A program made the translations under genes and the position numbers. The notes under the pieces were generated by a model, which was not told the origin of the DNA, ran no database searches, and worked only from the letters and a program-made list of their open reading frames with translations. Positions 6,261-9,103 of a DNA stretch of 9,103 nucleotides are shown here, one piece after another. How positions within the stretch are numbered: the first letter of the stretch is position 1; the number at the start of each line of letters is the position of its first letter. Origin of the DNA: Bacillota bacterium (lineage in GTDB: Bacteria; Bacillota; Bacilli; Alicyclobacillales; Alicyclobacillaceae); the NCBI GenBank assembly GCA_021820805.1, contig JAKADF010000097.1, positions 1 through 9,103 on the forward strand, in the 5' to 3' direction.

Positions 6261-7325
6261 CTACTTGATTAACCTACTAATCACTGCATCCGTAACCTGT
6301 GCAGTATTGGCTTTTCCGCCGAGGTCAGGAGTAACAATACCATCAACAATTGTATTCTCGATTGCATCAAGCAGTTTACTACCCAACTCTTCTTCCCCAA
6401 TAAAATCAAGCATCATTTTTGCTGTCCAAATCTGACCAATTGGGTTTGCAATACCTTTGCCAGCGATGTCAGGTGCTGAACCATGAACAGGTTCAAACAT
6501 AGACGGATGCTTTCTCTCAGGATTCAAATTGGCCGCTGGCGCAATTCCAATGCTCCCCATCAATGCCGCTCCAAGATCAGTCAAGATATCACCAAATAAA
6601 TTGGAACCAACGACCACATCAAATGCTTCAGGATGAAGTACAAAGAAAGCAGCCAGTGCATCCACATGAATAAGCCTTGTTTCAACACCAGGATATTGTT
6701 CCATCATTTGCTTACAGATTTCATCCCAAAATGGCATTGTGTGAATAATGCCATTTGACTTCGTCGCGGCTGTTAAGCGATTGCGTTTCGATTTAGAAGC
6801 AAGCTTAAAGGCATAGTCCAGGACTCTTTCAACACCCATTCTTGAAAAGTAACTTAGTTGTACAGCTGTTTCAAAAGGGGTACCTTCATGAATACGTCCT
6901 CCCATATTGGAATACTCGCCCTCGCTGTTTTCACGAACTACTACAAAATCTATGTCAAGCGTTTGTCCTGAGCTTAAGGGCGACTTTACACCTCGTAACA
7001 TTTTCACTGGCCGTAAATTAATATATTGTTCGAACCTGCGCCGAATCGGTATTAACATTCCCCATAGTGAAACATGATCTGGTACGCCAGGATATCCACA
7101 AGCACCTAAAAAGATAAGTTCAAAATTCGACAGCGTTTGAAGCGCATCATCAGGCATCATTTTTCCATGCTTCAGATAATAAGCACAGCTCCATTCAAAG
7201 CTTTGATAGGAAAACTTTAATCCACCATGTAACTCAGCTGCTGCATCAAGGACACGTATCGCAGCTGGGACCACTTCATTCCCAATTCCGTCCCCTGGGA
7301 TTACGGCAACATTGTAATTTTTCAT
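6261..7325 (-). CDS. Tartrate dehydrogenase / D-malate dehydrogenase (decarboxylating)
   Basis: This 354-residue enzyme belongs to the isocitrate/isopropylmalate dehydrogenase superfamily, in the branch of tartrate dehydrogenase and D-malate dehydrogenase (TtuC, DmlA, B. subtilis YcsA). These NAD-dependent, metal-using enzymes oxidise D-malate to pyruvate and CO2, or act on tartrate. The branch signature is SLWGMLIPIRRRFEQYINLRP (86-106). Catalytic residues are all present: Y138 in ENSEGEYS, K189 in ATKSNG, and the metal-binding D222, D246 and D250; GSAPDIAGKGIANP marks the nucleotide-binding side. The ATG at 7325 is preferred because AAAGGGGTG (7340-7332) lies just upstream; an in-frame GTG at 7334 is part of that binding site. 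It is the last gene of the three-gene minus-strand cluster, 75 bases after the dehydrogenase before it. Real substrate uncertain; leucine synthesis (LeuB) is less likely given the motif and the context. Confidence 0.88.
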   Translation of the reverse strand: MKNYNVAVIPGDGIGNEVVPAAIRVLDAAAELHGGLKFSYQSFEWSCAYYLKHGKMMPDDALQTLSNFELIFLGACGYPGVPDHVSLWGMLIPIRRRFEQYINLRPVKMLRGVKSPLSSGQTLDIDFVVVRENSEGEYSNMGGRIHEGTPFETAVQLSYFSRMGVERVLDYAFKLASKSKRNRLTAATKSNGIIHTMPFWDEICKQMMEQYPGVETRLIHVDALAAFFVLHPEAFDVVVGSNLFGDILTDLGAALMGSIGIAPAANLNPERKHPSMFEPVHGSAPDIAGKGIANPIGQIWTAKMMLDFIGEEELGSKLLDAIENTIVDGIVTPDLGGKANTAQVTDAVISRLIK

Positions 7326-7367
7326 ATGTAACACCCCTTTTTTACATTCTAAATACGGGCTTAGCCT

Positions 7368-7396
7368 ATGCTAAACTATTAACTATTTTTTCTCAA
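7368..7396 (-). promoter_or_regulatory. Possible internal promoter before the tartrate/malate dehydrogenase gene
   Basis: TTGAGA (7396-7391) and TAGCAT (7373-7368) are spaced by 17 bases, matching sigma-A boxes at five and four of six positions. It lies in the only sizeable gap of the cluster and would start a transcript near 7361. It is a candidate only; the gene could simply be read from the operon promoter. Confidence 0.25.
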
Positions 7397-7400
7397 ATTG

Positions 7401-8192
7401 CTACAGCGATTTTACCATACCGCCATCTACCATCAGTGTTTGACCCGTGATGTATGTGTTCGCAAATGAGCCAAGAAATACTACTGCTTTGCCAAATTCC
7501 TCTGGGTTGCCGTAACGCCCCAGCGGAATCTGTGAAATAGACTCCAATCGGACCTGCTCAACTGTTTTTCCAGTTTGCTCTGCTTTCTTTTCATCAAGCA
7601 GCGCCACTCTATCCGTCGCAATCCGGCCTGGAGACACCGTGTTTACTAAAATCTCGTCTTTCGCAAATTCTAATGCCAGGCTTTTACTTAGCCCATGCAC
7701 ACCGGCACGGAATACATTAGAGAGAATTAAGTTTGCTATCGGCTGGCGAACAGATGACGAGGCTAAATTCACAATGCGTCCAGAACCCGCACTCTTCATA
7801 TGAGGAACGCACTCCCTAATCAAGCGAATGACACTTAATAAGTTTAATTCGTATGCGCTGTACCAAGCTTTGTCATCTTCGAACATCGTAAAGGTACCAG
7901 CCGGAGGTCCGCCTGCATTTGTGACTAGAACCTGTAATCCCCCGCCATTTTTTACTGATGCCTCTACCGCTTCTTGAATATCTTCAGCCGAGGTTATATC
8001 CATTTGCGACACATAAACTACTCGCCCGGTCTCCTGCTCAATTTCTGCTGCAGTCTTCTGCAAACGGTCTATATCTCGGCTGGCAATTGTGACTGTTGCA
8101 CCTTCACGGGCAAACTCAAGTGCGCACGCCCGCCCGAGTCCCTTGCTTGCTCCAGTAACCAATACGGATTTTCCGGTTAGTCCCATATCCAT
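7401..8192 (-). CDS. Short-chain dehydrogenase/reductase lacking the usual YxxxK
   Basis: This 263-residue protein has the classical short-chain dehydrogenase fold. The cofactor-binding motif TGASKGLG is at 13-20, NAGG at 92-95, N117 sits at the structural asparagine position, and the C-terminal GRYGNPEEFGKAVVFL...YITGQTLMVDGG is typical. The catalytic region is not typical: counting from S145 (GRIVNLAS), the tyrosine expected at 158 is serine and the lysine expected at 162 is arginine (LSNVFRAGV). The rest is intact, so this looks like a distinct subgroup rather than decay. Automatic annotation as a 3-oxoacyl-ACP reductase would be unreliable. The ATG at 8192 lies three bases after the stop of the upstream aldolase-like gene, with AAAGGA inside that gene's end, so the two are translationally coupled. 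It probably oxidises or reduces an intermediate of the same pathway, if it is catalytic at all. Confidence 0.88.
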   Translation of the reverse strand: MDMGLTGKSVLVTGASKGLGRACALEFAREGATVTIASRDIDRLQKTAAEIEQETGRVVYVSQMDITSAEDIQEAVEASVKNGGGLQVLVTNAGGPPAGTFTMFEDDKAWYSAYELNLLSVIRLIRECVPHMKSAGSGRIVNLASSSVRQPIANLILSNVFRAGVHGLSKSLALEFAKDEILVNTVSPGRIATDRVALLDEKKAEQTGKTVEQVRLESISQIPLGRYGNPEEFGKAVVFLGSFANTYITGQTLMVDGGMVKSL

Positions 8193-8195
8193 GTG

Positions 8196-9095
8196 CTAGT
8201 TTCCTTTCTCAAGTCCCAAATAACGGACCAAATCGTTTAATTCTTCAATGGTTCTTTCATCAACATTCGGCGCAGGAGGACGCACAAATGATGATTCGAC
8301 GACGCCTCTCATTTGATAGATTAACTTTCGAATTGCAACACCGTTTACGCCGAGTTGTGCCTCAAAACGAATTAGAGGCAAATAACGATAAAAATGTTCT
8401 CGTGCTGCTTCTCGATTCCCACTCGAGAATTTCTGGTACACTTCAACAAGAACTTCAGGATAGGCGAAACCTGTCATAATGCCAATGGCACCGCGATTTA
8501 GTTCTTCAAAGAAATACATTCCGCCAAGTCCGCCAAAAAGACCGAGCTTCCCCTCCGTTGCTTCAAGTATTTTTGTTATTTTTATCGTCGTTGGAGCCTC
8601 TTCGAGCTTTACGTATTTCGCCGTATCTACTTCATCGACTACTCGTTTAAAAAATGCCGGCGGTAAAATAACACCAGTAGACACCGGTTCGTCTTGTACA
8701 ACGAGCGGTAAATCTGTCGCTTTGCCAACCTGCCTGTAATGTTCGAGAACCAGTTCTAAGTTTTTCAAGTTTGTAGGCGGTGCAACCATCACCGCATCTG
8801 CCCCTGCCTGTGCAGCTTCTCTTGCAAAGTGCATAGATTGGTGTGTTCCAGTTGCCGAACATCCGACTGTTACGGGAACCCTGCCACGAACCTCTGAAAC
8901 AACCGTCTCAATCACCAACTGGCGTTCACGCTCTATCAATTTATTAGATTCACCCATGATGCCAAGAAGCGTTATGCCTTGAACACCTGATGTCAGGTAG
9001 AATTCAACGAGACGAACAAGGCTTTCAACATCAACATCACCTGAATTTGAAAAAGGGGTTAGTGAAATGACTGAGATCCCTTTAAGTTCTTTCAT
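8196..9095 (-). CDS. DapA/NAL-family class I aldolase-like enzyme, substrate unknown
   Basis: This 299-residue protein belongs to the dihydrodipicolinate synthase / N-acetylneuraminate lyase family of TIM-barrel enzymes, which use a lysine Schiff base on a 2-keto acid. K163 in YVKLEEAP is at the Schiff-base position, and GIMGES (45-50) is at the site of the usual G-T-T-G-E motif. Two features separate it from true DapA: the paired threonines of that motif are I46-M47, and the catalytic tyrosine of YNxPxxTG is Q134 (QDEPVSTG). A role in lysine synthesis is therefore unlikely; a keto-acid or sugar-acid aldolase/dehydratase is more likely. It is the first visible gene of the cluster. Only eight bases precede the ATG at 9095, with no visible binding site and no stop in frame, so the true start might lie outside the window. 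Confidence 0.87.
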   Translation of the reverse strand: MKELKGISVISLTPFSNSGDVDVESLVRLVEFYLTSGVQGITLLGIMGESNKLIERERQLVIETVVSEVRGRVPVTVGCSATGTHQSMHFAREAAQAGADAVMVAPPTNLKNLELVLEHYRQVGKATDLPLVVQDEPVSTGVILPPAFFKRVVDEVDTAKYVKLEEAPTTIKITKILEATEGKLGLFGGLGGMYFFEELNRGAIGIMTGFAYPEVLVEVYQKFSSGNREAAREHFYRYLPLIRFEAQLGVNGVAIRKLIYQMRGVVESSFVRPPAPNVDERTIEELNDLVRYLGLEKGN

Positions 9096-9103
9096 GGCAC
9101 AGT

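Noticed and set aside
7332..7334. GTG start for the tartrate/malate dehydrogenase
   Set aside because: It is part of the AAAGGGGTG ribosome binding site serving the ATG at 7325.
7361..7374. Small hairpin TTAGC/GCTAA between the two dehydrogenase genes
   Set aside because: It has only five pairs and no T-run, so it is not a credible terminator; it may be chance.
1..9103. tRNA, rRNA, CRISPR, insertion sequence or prophage signals
   Set aside because: No repeat arrays, transposase or integrase motifs, or RNA gene patterns were seen on either strand.

Overview
The window looks like the chromosome of a Gram-positive, spore-forming type of bacterium (Bacillales, Bacillaceae/Planococcaceae-like). 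The base composition is moderately low in G+C. Most genes have strong AGGAGG-like ribosome binding sites. The Ku protein, LigD order (ligase before polymerase), small YkuD enzyme and quinol-type NO reductase all resemble Bacillales proteins. The genus cannot be told from the sequence alone.

Layout. Bases 1-3680 hold five genes, all on the minus strand, read from right to left: a small L,D-transpeptidase (YkuD), an MFS exporter, Ku, the ligase part of LigD, and the polymerase part of LigD, which runs off the left edge. Ku and LigD form the bacterial non-homologous end-joining machine. The LigD reading frame is cut by one in-frame TAG, and the polymerase part restarts from its own ATG 12 bases later.

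Bases 3681-3904 are a divergent intergenic region with several inverted repeats. One can mask the ribosome binding site of the NO reductase and another that of YkuD; there is also an Fnr/CRP-like palindrome. Bases 3905-6157 (plus strand) encode a complete single-chain, quinol-dependent nitric oxide reductase with all expected metal ligands. It stands alone and ends at a long hairpin terminator (6167-6236).

Bases 6261-9095 hold a minus-strand cluster read from right to left: a DapA/NAL-family aldolase-like enzyme, a short-chain dehydrogenase and a tartrate/D-malate dehydrogenase. It looks like a catabolic operon for a hydroxy- or keto-acid. The first two enzymes lack the usual catalytic tyrosines of their superfamilies (and the dehydrogenase also lacks the lysine), so their textbook reactions should not be assumed. 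The operon promoter and probably further genes lie beyond the right edge.

I saw no rRNA, tRNA, CRISPR array, insertion sequence or phage gene. The most interesting points are the LigD split by a single in-frame stop, the structured leader of the NO reductase gene, and the catalytic-residue losses in the right-hand operon.
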